From Inonotus obliquus (lineage: Eukaryota > Basidiomycota > Agaricomycetes > Hymenochaetales > Hymenochaetaceae), in contig JAJHTX010000004.1 in the NCBI GenBank assembly GCA_032164295.1, positions 496,001 to 560,000 on the forward strand: a DNA stretch of 64,000 bases, given 5' to 3'. Below the pieces are notes generated by a model that did not search any database, was not told the origin of the DNA, and saw nothing but the letters and a program-made list of their open reading frames with translations. The position numbers were made by a program, and so were the translations under genes. Below are positions 10,790 through 24,438 of the stretch, piece by piece (positions within the stretch are counted from its first letter, which is position 1; each line of letters begins with the position of its first letter).

Positions 10790-12223
10790 TCATACGATAT
10801 CCCATAACTCCTCAACGGCACAGCAGAACTAGAAAAGGCAAGTGAATACATACATAGCATCAGATAAAGTTAGAACCATGTAAGAAAACGACGTAAGCAA
10901 GACATAAAAATAAACAAACGAAGTTCTTCCAACAATATGAAGACGTACCTTCCCGCATGCAACACTTGCACTTAGAGGGTAGTCACTGACCGAAATCTTC
11001 TCATCAACGATGCCATCTGCGAAATCATCCTTGCCGCGAGCCATCGCGCCAACGAACACGGCGATGGAATGGGTCTCAGGGATGTTTGGAAGAAATCGCG
11101 AGAGCCGCACAGTAGGCGCATCGCCGGAGAGTGTGATCTTGTACGTGTTCACTGGGAAGTAGTCACTCACGGGGTTCTGGATCCAGGTACATATAAACAT
11201 ATACGCAATGCGTAATTAGCAATGAGAGTGCCCAACGAGTAAGAAGATGGTAGAAGACATGCCTTGATGACCTTAAGGAGCTTCTCTGGCCCATTGACCC
11301 CGCGGATAAAGAGCCTATGGAGTAATTGAACTGCAAGTAATTGAAAGTAATGGAAGCCGTGAGATGAAGAATCGGAAAGGGAGGGCAAAACGCCGTACCC
11401 ATGAGCCCGCTAAATCGCTTGAAAGTACGCGGGATACGAACGTGTGGATTGATCTCAATGAGGACGCCCTTGGCGGTATGGATGTAAACTTGCAGAAGTC
11501 CGGCTTTGTTCAGGGGTGAATCTAATAACGTCAATAGACACTTGAAATCAACGAGAATCAGCTTTTGGTCGATGGAATAATAGATAGCTTACTCACTTGA
11601 TGCGTGATATCCGGTCGAGCATCCGCAATATCACGTCCGGTCTTCGCCAGAATGCCTTGGTGATCATCACAGTTGAGTAGTGCATACTTCGCCTCTCCAG
11701 ACTTGCCCTTCTTCCCTGAGCCGCCACCAGAGCTCACTCGATATGACTCAAGGCAAGCTTGTTCAAGGACGACGATCAGTCGTCGCGATTGTGAATGTGC
11801 AGCCGGCGGTCGGGCTTGCTGTGGGACAAGTGAAGGATTTGTGATGATTGGGAATGGCCGCGAAGATTTTGGCACGGGCGACACAATCCCTACACTCTCC
11901 CTCTCCTTCTCCTTCTCCCTCTCCCTCTGCGACTGCTCCCCTTTCTGCTTCTTGTTCGCTGGTAATGATTTTGTTTTCCGTTCAGTTACAGGCATAGCGG
12001 GTGCGCTGTTCTCGTCAATAGAGCTTGAGCTGTCCGAATCTTCTGATTCATGTGCAAAGTCCTCGGGAGCGTCGTCGTCACCGCCAAGGGGCCGCGCTGA
12101 TGCTGGACGGAGAAAAGTTTCCAAATGTTCCATTGATTGTGTTTTCTTTCGTAATATGTGCGCCGCCTCAAGGCTATCCGAGCCTGAGTGTCTGCGACGG
12201 CGCGTTGGTACGGCGAGAGGCAT
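10790..12223 (-). CDS. emg1: EMG1/NEP1, 18S rRNA pseudouridine-N1 methyltransferase
   Basis: A SPOUT-class methyltransferase that modifies the hypermodified pseudouridine of 18S rRNA and is needed for small-subunit biogenesis in the nucleolus. The SPOUT core is unmistakable: [29 protein letters not shown], then [70 protein letters not shown], and [15 protein letters not shown] last small exon reads [12 protein letters not shown], with stop at 10790-10792. The first ATG is at 12223 ([14 protein letters not shown]). It opens an N-terminal extension of roughly 125 residues that is Ser/Asp/Glu-rich with basic runs, not needed for the SPOUT fold and likely a nuclear-targeting or flexible region. 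There are about five exons. It is divergent from SCO1 across 310 bp. Confidence 0.93.
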
Positions 12224-12533
12224 GGACAATGAGCGTAAGTGTCAAACACGGAAGAAAAATTAGAAGAACAAAAGCAAGAGAAATGGAGAAATGGACGGTG
12301 GGCAGAGAAGAGGGTGAGGGAAGAAAGGTAAGAATGAGCAGAATTATATGTAGAGTCGTCCAATATAAATAAATGTAAAAATAAATTTGCGCACAGGGTT
12401 GTAATTAGATCACAAAAGCATCCTGAAACACTACATTACATAATATAGTCTAAGTAAAAGAAGTAACAACCAGATTACATCATTATCATCTAATTCAGTT
12501 CTGGATGAATCTACCTCTGAGCGTGTCCTCCCC
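12224..12533. promoter_or_regulatory. Shared upstream region of EMG1 and SCO1
   Basis: The two ATGs face away from each other 310 bp apart, so the regulatory elements of both genes must overlap here. The region is AT-rich near 12360-12500. I see no clear TATA box. Confidence 0.45.
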
Positions 12534-13453
12534 ATGAACGCACAGCTGCGAGCGTTTGCTACGCGTCACTCACGATCGTGGCGGCCTCCAGCTCTGCGAC
12601 GTAGCGCCCCCGCCCTTTCTTCATGTCGTCGGCATAACTCAACACAACGAACGCCCTCAGGAGCACGCGACAGATCCGCCGTTGGACCGTTCACTCCGCA
12701 AGCTGCCATAGTCTTCGTACTCACTGGAGCTGGCCTTTACTTCTACTTCAAGAATGAGAAAGAAAAGCTACAGGAGAAGAAGAGTGCGCACAAAATCATA
12801 TTATTGTCCAATCTGAGCTCTGAACTTGCTAAACAGAGAAGGAACTCGAGTCCCGGAAATGGGGAAAAGCAGCTGTCGGAGGGCCGTTTGAGCTAGTTAC
12901 ACACACGAAAGAGCCATTCACAGAAAAGAATTTACTAGGGAAATGGTCTCTAATCTACTTCGGATTCACAAACTGTCCCGATATCTGCCCAGACGAGCTT
13001 GACAAAATGACTGAAGTTGTAAATCGTCTTGGTAAGTGCTTTCCTCCCCTCACATATTACCCTTCTGATCACTATGCGAACGACCAAACAGACAAGCTTT
13101 ATGGCCCCATTTCTCAACCAATATTCATCAGTGTGGACCCTGCACGGGATCCACCTTCTCAGATAGCTCATTATGTGAAAGATTTCCACCCACGACTCGT
13201 CGGTCTATCCGGGTCCTATGACCAAACAAAAGCAGTCTGCAAAGCCTACCGGGTATACTTCAGCACGCCGAAGGATGCAAGTCCAGACGGGGACTACCTC
13301 GTCGACCACAGCATTTACTTCTATCTCATGGATCCGGAGGGAGAGTTCGTAGAGGCGTTCGGGAAGATCAGTACAGTTGAAGACGTCGTGAAGAAGGTAC
13401 AAGAGGAGGTGGAGAAGTGGGAGAAGGAGAAAGGGAGCAAGACTGCATATTGA
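12534..13453 (+). CDS. sco1: SCO1/SCO2 family copper chaperone for cytochrome c oxidase
   Basis: An inner-mitochondrial-membrane protein that delivers copper to the CuA site of COX2. ATG 12534 opens an Arg/Ser-rich presequence (MNAQLRAFATRHSRSW), followed by a single TM segment (AAIVFVLTGAGLYFYF). After a 50-bp intron the thioredoxin-like domain reads GKWSLIYFGFTNCPDICPDE, with the copper-binding CxxxC. After a second intron come PIFISVDPARDPPSQI, LVGLSGSYDQTKAVCKAYRV and YLVDHSIYFYLMDPEG, where the His is the third copper ligand. The stop is 13451-13453. Three exons give about 285 residues, the usual length. All copper ligands are present. It ends about 100 bp from the converging NDUFB7 gene. 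Confidence 0.95.
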
Positions 13454-13554
13454 CCTTCCAGGATTTGAGAATCTTGGATTAGCTTACTGAATATCGCACA
13501 CACCACTCTTTCCTCGAAATTCCATGACATTATTGCATCTGTATATTTATGCAA

Positions 13555-13976
13555 TCATTCCGCGCCTTCCAGAGCCGCCTTCTGCTTTGAAAGCTGCTTC
13601 ATCCTCCTCATGTAGCTATTTGAAAGTGTAGAAGAGTTCATCATCAGTGACCTGTCTGGAATAATATATGTGAGGTTGACGAACTCTTGGTATTGGCACC
13701 TAAACCGCATCAAACAATCTAAGTAAAAGCAGCTGTAAGATTTCAAGGAATGCACATACGCTTCATACGAATGTCTTTCGTTTTCACACTCCCAGGGCAA
13801 GTACGAAGTCTTGCGTCGGCAAACGTTGAGCGGTATGAGGAGCCTGCACGAATTCTATCAACTCTTCACGTCTGTTTTCAAGGGGGGAATACACACGATG
13901 AGCACTGGTCTCGCCACCCAAGCGGCACCTTGTTAGCCTTGAGCTCTTCTCGCGATGCCGTTGTTGCACTCGCCAT
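13555..13976 (-). CDS. ndufb7: NDUFB7/B18-type NADH:ubiquinone oxidoreductase subunit
   Basis: An accessory subunit of mitochondrial complex I that folds in the intermembrane space through the MIA40 disulfide relay. Four exons join in frame: 13976-13897, 13843-13760, 13699-13685 (only 15 nt), and 13615-13555. Together they total 240 nt, or 79 residues plus stop. Visible pieces are MASATTASREELKANKVPLG, WRDQCSSLLIPLNVC, YLPWECENERHSYEACQYQ and DYMRRMKQLSKQKAALEGAE. Both CX9C motifs (C-SSLLIPLNV-C and C-ENERHSYEA-C) are intact. The PLGWRDQC...LLIPLN and CENERHSYE cores are family hallmarks. The first intron uses gtgtgt and the third gttcgt as donor. It sits near SCO1, another respiratory-chain gene, in tail-to-tail orientation. 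Confidence 0.9.
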
Positions 13977-14162
13977 TGTACGTGTCGTTGTCGCTGTCCA
14001 GAGGACGAATGTGCCGGACGGAGTTCATTATGTTATGTAATATAACTACCAAACTAGTACGTTGATACAAACAGCAGTAAATATAATAATTTTGAATTTC
14101 TAACTCCTGGATGAATATACGTAGCAGATGCCAAAATTGCGTAGTAATACAAATGCAACGTT

Positions 14163-15397
14163 CTACTTCTTCTCCTGCTGTTGTTGGTCGGAATCATGCA
14201 TCATACTCATCTCGATAGCCCTAGCGATAGCAGCTTCCTCATCGTCCTCTTCTTCTAACCCGCCACCAGCTGTTGTAGGTTGTCCAGAAACAACAGATGT
14301 ATCAGCCATCTCGACGTCCTCATGTTGTTGTGAGAGTCGTAGAGCTTCTTGCAGTGCGGCCTCTTCGTCGTCCTCGGTGTTAATCGTTGCCGGTACTGCG
14401 GCTGCTGCCCCAACAGCAGCACCGGCGGCGACTGGTTGGAGAATTGAGGAAGACGGACCCGCGGGAGTGGATGTGGAAGCGTCTGTGGGAGCTGCATTTT
14501 GTTGTTGCTGTTGTTCTGCAGCCTGCTGGAGGGCTCGTTGGCGCGCCCGCTCCTCTTCCATGGACATACGCATAACCTATAAAGAAACCATAAGTCCATG
14601 CGGTGTAAAAGTGATAGACCAGAACCATACCATTGCAAGTTCCGGATCGAGATTTGGGTCAATACCGCCATACTCTTCAAATGAGCCTTCTCCAGCACCG
14701 GTAGTATTCGTGATGTCTGCCATCGCAGCATCACGATCTCCACGGTCGGCAGACAGCACTGGTGATGATATGATTACGTCTGATAATAATCGGCGTGGAT
14801 CTGGAGGAACGGAAAGGTAGTGCCTGGAGACAACATTATAACTTTTGCTTGAAGAGAATGGCAGCGGACTCACGAGTTCTCCCCGCTATTCGTACCGTCG
14901 ACCAGTAGCTTCATTAATGGTGTTTCTATCTCCTCGATACCATCCCCAAAGGCCACCACATCAAGCGCAATATTATTCTTCTTGAGCTTCTTTGCCAGTC
15001 TAGTAAGGTTCTTTTCATCCACACCAAGTCCGTCAGGTGGCGAACCCAGGAACAAAATAATCCTCTGCCTCAGGTTCTTATTCTGCCTATGTTTAAGCGC
15101 GAGCTGAGCTACGTTGATGGCAGTTGGGATATCCACCGCTCCTCCAATCTTCTTCTTTGCATCATGCGCACCCTGGATGATTTGCCCAACCTCGCGGGTA
15201 TGAGTTACGAGTACCTCCGGCCCACCCTTTCCAGCAGCAGTCATAACACCGACGCTATTCTCCGGATTACTGTCGGTTTTGGTTGTGAATATGATGTGGG
15301 CTGCGTCTGACATAGCGTCGAAGCGCGTTGAAGGATAATCCCCATTGCGCATGTATTCGGAGTTGTCGAGAATCATCATTGTAGCTTCGAGCGGCAT
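14163..15397 (-). CDS. rpn10: RPN10, 26S proteasome ubiquitin receptor
   Basis: A 19S regulatory-particle subunit that binds polyubiquitin and links base to lid. From ATG 15397 the VWA domain reads MPLEATMMILDNSEYMRNGD, then VGVMTAAGKGGPEVLVT, LRQRIILFLGSPPDGLGVD and NIALDVVAFGDG. After an intron near 14870 come DPRRLLSDVI and the linker NLDPELAM, then VMRMSMEEERARQRA (first UIM, split by an intron at about 14577-14630). Two more UIM-like helices follow: DDEEAALQEALRLSQ and DDEEAAIARAIEMSM. Gln/Ala/Pro-rich linkers separate them. The stop is at 14163. Three exons give about 370 residues, somewhat longer than yeast RPN10 because of the extra UIMs, as in metazoan S5a. It is divergent from actin 1. 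Confidence 0.95.
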
Positions 15398-15946
15398 GGC
15401 GGGAAGATTTCTTCTTGCTCAACGCTAGCAATCACAGAGTCGTCGAAAGGCCAGGCGAGCGCAAAGGTAATAAAGAGAGCCGATCCGCAGGCTTGCTGGG
15501 GTGACGCGTCGCGGTCGTCACCAGCTCAGGGACGTGACGACGTGTGAGAATGTGACGCGTTACATCACTCATTGAGCCTACCCTAAATGAATGGATCAGA
15601 TAAACTTAACGCGCCCTTTACCCTCGTTCCATCTTGTCCTTTCAATCTTCAACGCCTTCGGTACGTAGTCGACAACAGGTGCGCGGGCTTGTTATGATTC
15701 GTACTGCTAAGCAACGCGAGCTAATCTGTTGTCTGTTCTGCTCTTGTTCCTTGTTGAAATCACTGCCTCCACGCACCCACCGACTGCGTGTTTGACTGCG
15801 TGCTCCGTTACGATTGGCTTCATCATGCACTGCATTACGTGCTGCGCGCGCATCTCCTGCTACCCTATATAACCACCATGCGACCAACAGTCCCCTCTAC
15901 TTGATCATTTCCCTTTCTACTTTTCTTTTACGACTAACTATCTAAA
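15398..15946. promoter_or_regulatory. Shared upstream region of RPN10 and actin 1, with actin TATA box
   Basis: A 549-bp divergent promoter region. TATATAA at 15866-15872 lies about 75 bp upstream of the actin ATG. It is followed by a CT-rich run (about 15905-15930), common just before the start of strongly expressed fungal genes. No third gene is visible. Confidence 0.55.
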
Positions 15947-17421
<1,475 letters not shown>

Positions 17422-18216
17422 GCGTATAATTGTCGGATGCGGGGGAATGCGGGGAAAGGAGCAAAATTGGAAGAGGGAAATGGAAAGAGTTTGGATGGAT
17501 GTCGAGGCAGCGCATTAGATTTCACTAGAGATAGTTGATTCTAATCCGTTGTAGCGACATGTTATGTGTTATGATTTCGTAGTTTTTTCATTTTCCGATT
17601 ACATACTCACTCATGTCCCCAATGATGATGATAGGCTGAATCGGACTGTCGGCGTTTCGGTTGATACAGGTGGGAGTAGTGCTTAGCATGCACGTGAGAC
17701 CACGTGATTCAAAGGCAGATTCGGAATCCAAGTAAAGTAAAGTACGTCCTGAGCAGCGTTGTCTTGACTTGCTATCGTTCGTATAAAATCGTGTAGGAGT
17801 ATGTATGCACATTGGATGGTTCGGTAGAGGATAACGAGCGGAATGAGCCATGAAAGGAAATGTTTTAAAGTTTTCGAGACGGGGAGTGTCGGCGGGGGAA
17901 CCCGGGAAATGATCGCCGCGAGTTTTTAAAGTGTAGTCGCGTACTCAAGCCGAGCGGCATTTTACTTTGACTCCCTCCGTGTATACCTCCACTCAGTCAG
18001 GCTTGCACTATAGCTGTCCTACACACAGCCAGCAAGCTCTACTCACTCAATCGAGCACAACGATACAACTCACAATCAGCTAGTTTGTACTTTACTTTCA
18101 CAACTCCAGGCACGACCGCGTCCATTCCACTTTTTTTTTCTCGTCCGACGTGTCAATTCCGGATAGTAAATACAAGTGGTGGTCCGTCATCTCATTTCAC
18201 ATCTTGCTGAGACAAG
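17422..18216. other. Intergenic region, actin 1 3' side / PPR gene upstream
   Basis: This 795-bp region lies between two plus-strand genes and contains the actin 3' flank and the PPR upstream sequence. It has short T runs near 18130 but no recognisable gene, RNA or repeat. Confidence 0.5.
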
Positions 18217-21200
18217 ATGTTGCCCAAATTCGCAAGTCATGTATTTCACCATACTCAACGTGCAGCGCAGAATAGCGCTCTTCGAAACGTTCTCGGTCTA
18301 CAAAACCAGGGAACAGCCGCTTCCGCTTCTTCCTCTGGTCCCTTAGCTAATTGGTCTAACGCTGCTAGCGGGAGTAGTTGGGGCAGCGCGGGTGGGGCCA
18401 AGTATAATACCGGTAGTCGGTTTTATCAAGGTTATACCGTACGTGTACTTTTTTTTCACTATCCGGATCTAAAAATAGGTTCTGACTCGACCTTTTTTTC
18501 TGTTGCCCGTTTTTGCTTGGCTGGGTTCAGGGAGCTGGTCGTGCAGTCACTCAAGCAAACTCAACGTCTGCGCACGACAGTACCAACGGCCGTACTGATG
18601 ATGATGATGACTTGTTACTCTCACGCCCGGCGCTTGTCGTCCGTTCCCGTCCGCGTCCGCGCAGTAGTAGTCTCCACCTCACCGGCACTGGTGGCCAAAA
18701 ACGCGCTGAAACCTTTGGTGTATTACGGACGGTACAATTAAACCAGGCTCGCGGCACGCATGTTTTGGCAAAGGCAGTTGGTGGGGAGGAGGATATTGAA
18801 TCGAAGCAAGACTCGACGGAGGTTGCTAATTCTCGTCCTGTTTTGGTTCGCCGGAATTCCACTGCTGCTTCGAACGCTTCGGAAATCGAATCTTTGGAAT
18901 CACTTGAAGCTCTCGAGTCTATCGAGCCTTCCGCTAATCAGGCGGCTTCTGCAACATCCGCCGATGATCTTTCCCTCGGACGCAGCTCACCGCAATCCGT
19001 ACTTCCGCCCAGTGAAGTTTCGATAGAGAACGCTCTTGACAATGTAGGCGAATCTCAAAATTTTGATCTCGCCAAACGGTTTGAGGTAGCACGTCTTTCG
19101 GGTGACCACGCTCGCGTCGTTGCAGAGGTTATGAAATTCCGGTCTTTACAAACTCGAGTTACGGTACGAGACTACAACAACGCTTTGTACGCTCTTGTCG
19201 CTACACGTCAGGGTGGCCAACCGATCACGCTTATCCTTGAAACGTACAATGAGATGCTTACACGTCAGATTAGCCCGAATGTACGCACGTACAGGACGAT
19301 GATCCTCGCTCTTTGCGAACGTGACAGGGAAGTCGAGCGTGTCTGCGCTCAGATCGAATGGCGACAGAACCGTCGTAAGCTCTCAGGCAAGAACATTGGT
19401 ACTGCGCACACCACGGATCAGAGACATCTCAATTTGTTGCAAAAGGAGGATAACTTTGGTTCGGCTATGTTGGTATTTGAAGCTGCGCAGACCTTGTTCA
19501 GGGATAGAAACAACCAGCGTTTATCTCTCGGTTCGGAAGTTTACAGTACTTTGCTCCGTTCGTGTATGATCCACGCAAACACCGATGCTGCTGTCCGCAT
19601 TTGGGGTGCGATCGAGAGTATTCCAGGACATAAGCCTGACGCAACTTGCTATCTGCACCTTCTTGGCACGTATACGACTGCAAACGATGCCGACTCGGCA
19701 CAAGACGTCTTTGACGAATTCATCCTCGCTGCAAAGGAAGACCGTGTTAGCTGGCCTGAAATCGGTAGGGATGAACTCTCGAATCACATCCTCTCGAACG
19801 AAGTTCGCTCGGGTAGAGCACGCGCGACACAGATGTTGATGTACGTCAAGATGATCGAAGTCTACTTCCGCACGAAACAACCCGTCAAGGCTCTTAACCT
19901 CCTCGAAACGATGATGGACTCGAACTCACCAATCGCATACGGTCCGACGGACGTTCCTCTGCCTTGCTCCTCCATCTACTCGGCTTTTATTCGCGGGTTC
20001 GTCGAGACGGATGATATCCAGAGTGCGTTGGCTTGGTTTGATCGTATGCTTGAACAGGAAGCAGTTAGCCGACACCCGTTGATGCCTACTGCACGTACAC
20101 CTCGTCCTGACCAGGCGTCATGGAACACCCTCCTCGAGGGGCTCATCGAACGCAAGATGATCGAGCAGGCAAACGAAAAATACATGCAACTCGCCAAAGC
20201 TACTGACGTCGACGGTTTGAATATCAGGATGTACGATCGTATCAGCATCTTCTCGCTCAACGTAGAGAGCCTCCGCGAGCTGAGCAAAGAGGATTTCGAC
20301 GCACGCGTGAAGTTCATCAACGAGTACATCATCGACAAGGCTTATTCGGATTTATCGAAACCGCTCGGTTCCTTGATGTATCAAATGCAGACTTTTGCCG
20401 AATTCCTGGCCGTCCTTCAGGAGCGCGGGCGTCAAGACGATGCATTGAGCCAGTTTGACCGGTTCATCGCTCGGAGCTTGGAGTCGATAAAGAAGAGCGA
20501 GATGGACGTGAACACCGATAGTAGTGTCGTCGAAATGAAGTACCAGAGTTTGCACGGTTTCGTTACGCAATCCTTGCCGGCTATGCTACTCAAGAAATCG
20601 AACCCATCACTCGACTACGCTCATAAACTCCAGGTTATCATCGACAAGACACAATACACGCCTAACATCCACTATAACGTTTACTTCATGCAGTGGTACG
20701 CAAGTATCAAGTCTCGTGGGGACCTCAACAAATTGAGCGCACGTCACTGGAAGCTATTCTCAAGATCCGCCGCACGTATGCTTTCCGATAAAAGCTACTT
20801 GTCGCAGACAAATGCAATCGGCATAGATGAGATCAAGGTCTTCCTTAGGGATGTCATTAACGCAGGGTTCGATCACCGGACATCATTCCTCGCTCCTTTC
20901 CCAGCACTTGTGGATTGGATGAAGAAACAGTTTAACGACGCCGAGGCTTATAAGATGTTCAACAGTTTCGGTCCGGCGTGGACTCGTTTTGCGATGGCTA
21001 GCAAGGTTAAGGCTCCTGTGTCGCCAACGGCAAACGGGAATGAGGGCTTGATTTTCATCGATAGGGTGCACAGTCGGATTGTTGATGAATACTTCCCTGT
21101 GAACCCGCGTGTTACACCACAGATTGCATGGGGTCGCTACGAAGATGGTAAAGCGAGGGACGTATTTCCGACTCCGGACGTTATGGGTCGTCTTATCGCT

Positions 21201-22797
21201 ACATTCGGTCGGCTCGGTGATCTCGAAAAAGTGCAGGTGCTTTACGAAGATGGACAACGCGTGCTTTCTGCATACGAGAACGACAAGGAGCTGCAATCTG
21301 TTGGGTGGTATGCTATTGAGGACCAAATGATCGTAGCACTCGCACATGCAGGACACGTCGACAAGGCACACGTACATAGACAGCGTATCATTGAACAGGG
21401 TGGAAACCCTTCCGCGGATGCGTACGGAGCTCTAATCCAATGTGTACGCGAGACGACAGACGACAGTGCAAATGCACTCGCGCTCTGGCAGGAAGCTCAA
21501 ATGCGTGGCGTCGTTCCGAATTTGTACCTATACAACACGGTCATATCGAAGCTCTCCCGCGCACGCAAAGCCGACTACGCACTCGAGTTATTCCAGCAAA
21601 TGAAAGCCAACTTTGTTCGTCCTTCATCAGTCACATACGGAGCAGTCATCGCTGCGTGTTGTCGTGTCGGTGACGCACAGAGTGCTGAAGTTCTATTTGA
21701 AGAAATGACATCTCAGAAGAACTTCAAGCCTCGTGTCCCACCGTATAATACGATGATTCAGTTCTACACGCATATTGTTCGTGATCGCGAACGTGCGTTA
21801 CATTACTTTAGCGCACTTCTTAGTGCTGGTATCTCTCCTACGGCACATACCTACAAGGTTCGTTCTTCCCTTCCCCTTCCCTGTCCCTGCCTATAACTGA
21901 ATTTAATATCGATAGCTTCTAATCGACTGCTACGGAACGATCGAGCCCGCTGATGTCCACTCAATGGAAGACGTCTTCCTTAAACTAAGCGCAGACAGGA
22001 ACGTCCAAGTCCAAGGTGTTCACTGGGCAGCACTCATCAACGCTTGGGGTTGTGTACAAAAGGACCTCAACAAAGCCATCAGCATCTTCGACTCAATCTC
22101 TTCCCACCCAACAACCCATCGTTCCAAACTCGTCCTACCCGACGCAATAGTCTACGAATCAATGATCAACGTCCTCGTCACTCTCCGTCGAACCGACCTT
22201 ATCTCATCTTACCTCGGTCGATTAACGAATTCAGGTATACATATGACAGCTTATATCGCGAATTTGTTGATTAAAGGGTATGCGACTGCGGGAGAGCTGG
22301 TCAAAGCGAGAGAGATATTTGAGAGTTTACAAGACCCTTCTGTTGGACAAGCTGCTCCGAATAATCATGTACCCCATTCGAGTCTGGCACAGTTGAATGT
22401 TCCGCCTACTGCACCTGTTTATAGAGAGGTGAGTGTTTTTTTTTCGATATATGTGTAGGAGAGGTTGATATCTAACTCCTTAATTTACTGTAGCCTTCGA
22501 CTTGGGAAGCGATGGTCCGTGCTGAACTGGGTAACGGGAATCGTGATCGTGCAGTTGCTTTACTTCAACGTGTACAAGAGCGGTACGTCCTATGCCTTTC
22601 TACTAATTTTATTCTCCCCTCCCTCAACTGAACTAATTCCTACTTCCTCCCTTTCTTTACCCTTGTCAATTAGACAATTCCCACCTGCGGTGTATGCCCG
22701 TATAAGTGGGATTATGCTGGACGACTCTGTCTCACCTTGGTCACCTACGAACGTCAATAATACGGAACAGTCTTCTGGGACATATAGTCCCCAGTGA
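18217..22797 (+). CDS. Large mitochondrial pentatricopeptide-repeat protein
   Basis: PPR proteins bind organellar RNA through paired helices and control its stability or translation. The resemblance in size and layout is to fungal CYA-5/PET309-like factors, but I cannot fix the orthologue. ATG 18217 opens a Ser/Arg-rich presequence (MLPKFASHVFHHTQRAAQ). After one intron a 3.3-kb exon follows. It holds many 35-residue helical pairs, for example YNNALYALVATRQGG, TYRTMILALCERD, YLHLLGTYTTANDADSAQDV, WNTLLEGLIERKMIEQANE, YNTVISKLSRARKADYALE and TYGAVIAACCRVGDAQSAE. Three more short exons add HWAALINAWG, IANLLIKGYATAGELVKARE and WEAMVRAELGNGNRDRAVAL. The stop is 22795-22797. Total is about 1,400 residues. 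An acidic Glu/Ser-rich segment near residue 170 precedes the repeats. Confidence 0.85.
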
Positions 22798-24438
22798 TTA
22801 TGACGACTTTCCGCCGATTGGGTTCATTCGGTTACGGTTTATTGATTGTCTCGATTGTTTTTCCTCGGTCTTACCTCGTCTCATGACTATTGAGTCATGA
22901 AGTATGGATATGGATAAGGATATTCTTCCATGCTCCTGCTCCATGCTCCTCCCTCTTCCCTCTTCCTATTCCTATTCCTCCGACTCTAAAGTCTGACGTC
23001 TGACGACCTTTATTCGTCTCTCCGAACCCTCGACCCTCCGACCCAAGTCAGACTTCCCCTACCCTACACCCGAACTTCAAACTACACTTGAAATTACACA
23101 TGCACATGCCACATCCTCGTCTCCTGCCTTTTGCTTCCCGCTTTCCTAAAAACACTTTCCTCGGTGTATTTGACCTGCTCGGCTACGCGACTATTCGACT
23201 GTGCGACTGGTCCGATTGGTCTGACTGGTCGACACGTCTTACCGTTGCATAGCTTTGTTGCTTTGCTTTTACGACTTCCATCCACCATCCACTATCCACC
23301 ATCTAACATCCGACGTCCAACATCCTTCTTCTCTCCCTTCCCTTTCTTTTTTCGTACCTTCCAAACGACGAATGGCACTATATAATTTCTTGGAGGCCAT
23401 ACCATCCTGCTTAACATGCTCGTCCTACTCGTCCATGCATCCTATCATCCCGCCTGCCTACCTTCCTACCTTCCTACCATCCATTCACCCGTTCATCCGT
23501 CCATTTTCTCACCTTTACGTATATCTCCTCACGTTTTGTACATCTACTTATCTAATGTAGTATAACGAAAGCTCGACCTCCCTCCAACACCTCCAACACC
23601 ATAACACCTCCTATCACGATAGACACCTCGAGCTAGACTTTCCCTTTCCCTTTTCCTTCCTCCCTTTATTCTCTCTTGTCAGCGATTCCCTCGCATTTTT
23701 CATTTTCTTTATATTTTTTCTTTTCCCTACACGTACCTAAGATTAAGATTCGCTCGTAACCTAATGGCATATGGCATATGGCATAGGCAGGATATCTTGG
23801 CACTCACTTCTGGCACTTCTGGCACTTCTGGCATAGTACTCACTACCATCTATCTGACATCCGATCCGATTATTCTCTTATTGGATTTCATACTTACTTT
23901 ACATAGTTGCCCAGTTGGATTTTGAATGAATCGAAAATGTATTTGTATACTCAATCAATCGAATTACGTTGAGGTTAGAGATTGGAGATTGGAGATCGTA
24001 ATTAATTGTAGGAGCTTTGAGCTTTGGGGTTTGGGGATTAGACTGAACAGTGAATTGAATGATCGAAGGCCTTTTTTGAATAACAGACTAAGGAACGTTC
24101 GCTACGATGGAAGCATGAGGAGAGGGGATGGATGGATAGATAGATGGATGGAGATGGTAAAAGGAATAAAATTATCAAGCCTTTATCATGGTGTATGATG
24201 ACGAGCGGAAATCGAATCGGTTAGAGGCAAGATCCACGCACGCATATTATGAGCAGGAAAAGACGAAAAAGACCAACGGTAAATACCAAGTCACCAACAT
24301 GAAAGAAATAAGATAATAAAATAAGACCGACTCCCAGACATCAACCCACCAACGTCAACCCACCAACGTCAACCCACCAACGTCAACCCACCAACGTCAA
24401 CTCACTACCCAACCAACATCGAAATCAATATCGAAAAA
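22798..24438. other. 1.6-kb convergent gap, pyrimidine-rich, with simple repeats
   Basis: The longest non-coding stretch in the window lies between the converging PPR and PDI genes. The plus strand is strongly CT-rich from about 22920 to 23700, with drifting short repeats (variants of catccacca, about 23280-23330, and ccttccta, about 23455-23480). Further on are ggcatat units at 23765-23785 and three ttctggcac units near 23806-23835, then a four-copy 14-bp repeat just before the PDI stop. I see no convincing coding sequence. Confidence 0.6.
24341..24396. repeat. Four tandem copies of a 14-bp unit
   Basis: The unit tcaacccaccaacg occurs four times in direct succession without a mismatch, followed by a decayed partial copy (tcaactcac). 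It lies about 40 bp beyond the PDI stop codon, so it probably falls in that gene's 3' UTR or flank. It is a minisatellite whose copy number should vary between strains. Confidence 0.9.

Noticed and set aside
12224..12229. EMG1 start two codons further upstream
   Set aside because: The upstream codon is TTG. The first ATG in the frame is at 12223.
11673..12263. Plus-strand open frame of about 196 codons overlapping the EMG1 N-terminus
   Set aside because: It is the complement of the Ser/Glu/Arg-rich EMG1 extension. Its composition (FSFSLSL runs) reflects that and no domain is visible.
14128..14820. Ser/Ala/Cys-rich plus-strand open frame opposite RPN10
   Set aside because: It is the complement of the Gln/Ala/Glu-rich UIM linkers of RPN10 and has no start context or similarity.
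24341..24396. CRISPR-like or centromeric repeat
   Set aside because: The units are directly adjacent, 14 bp long and without spacers. This is an ordinary minisatellite in a eukaryotic genome.
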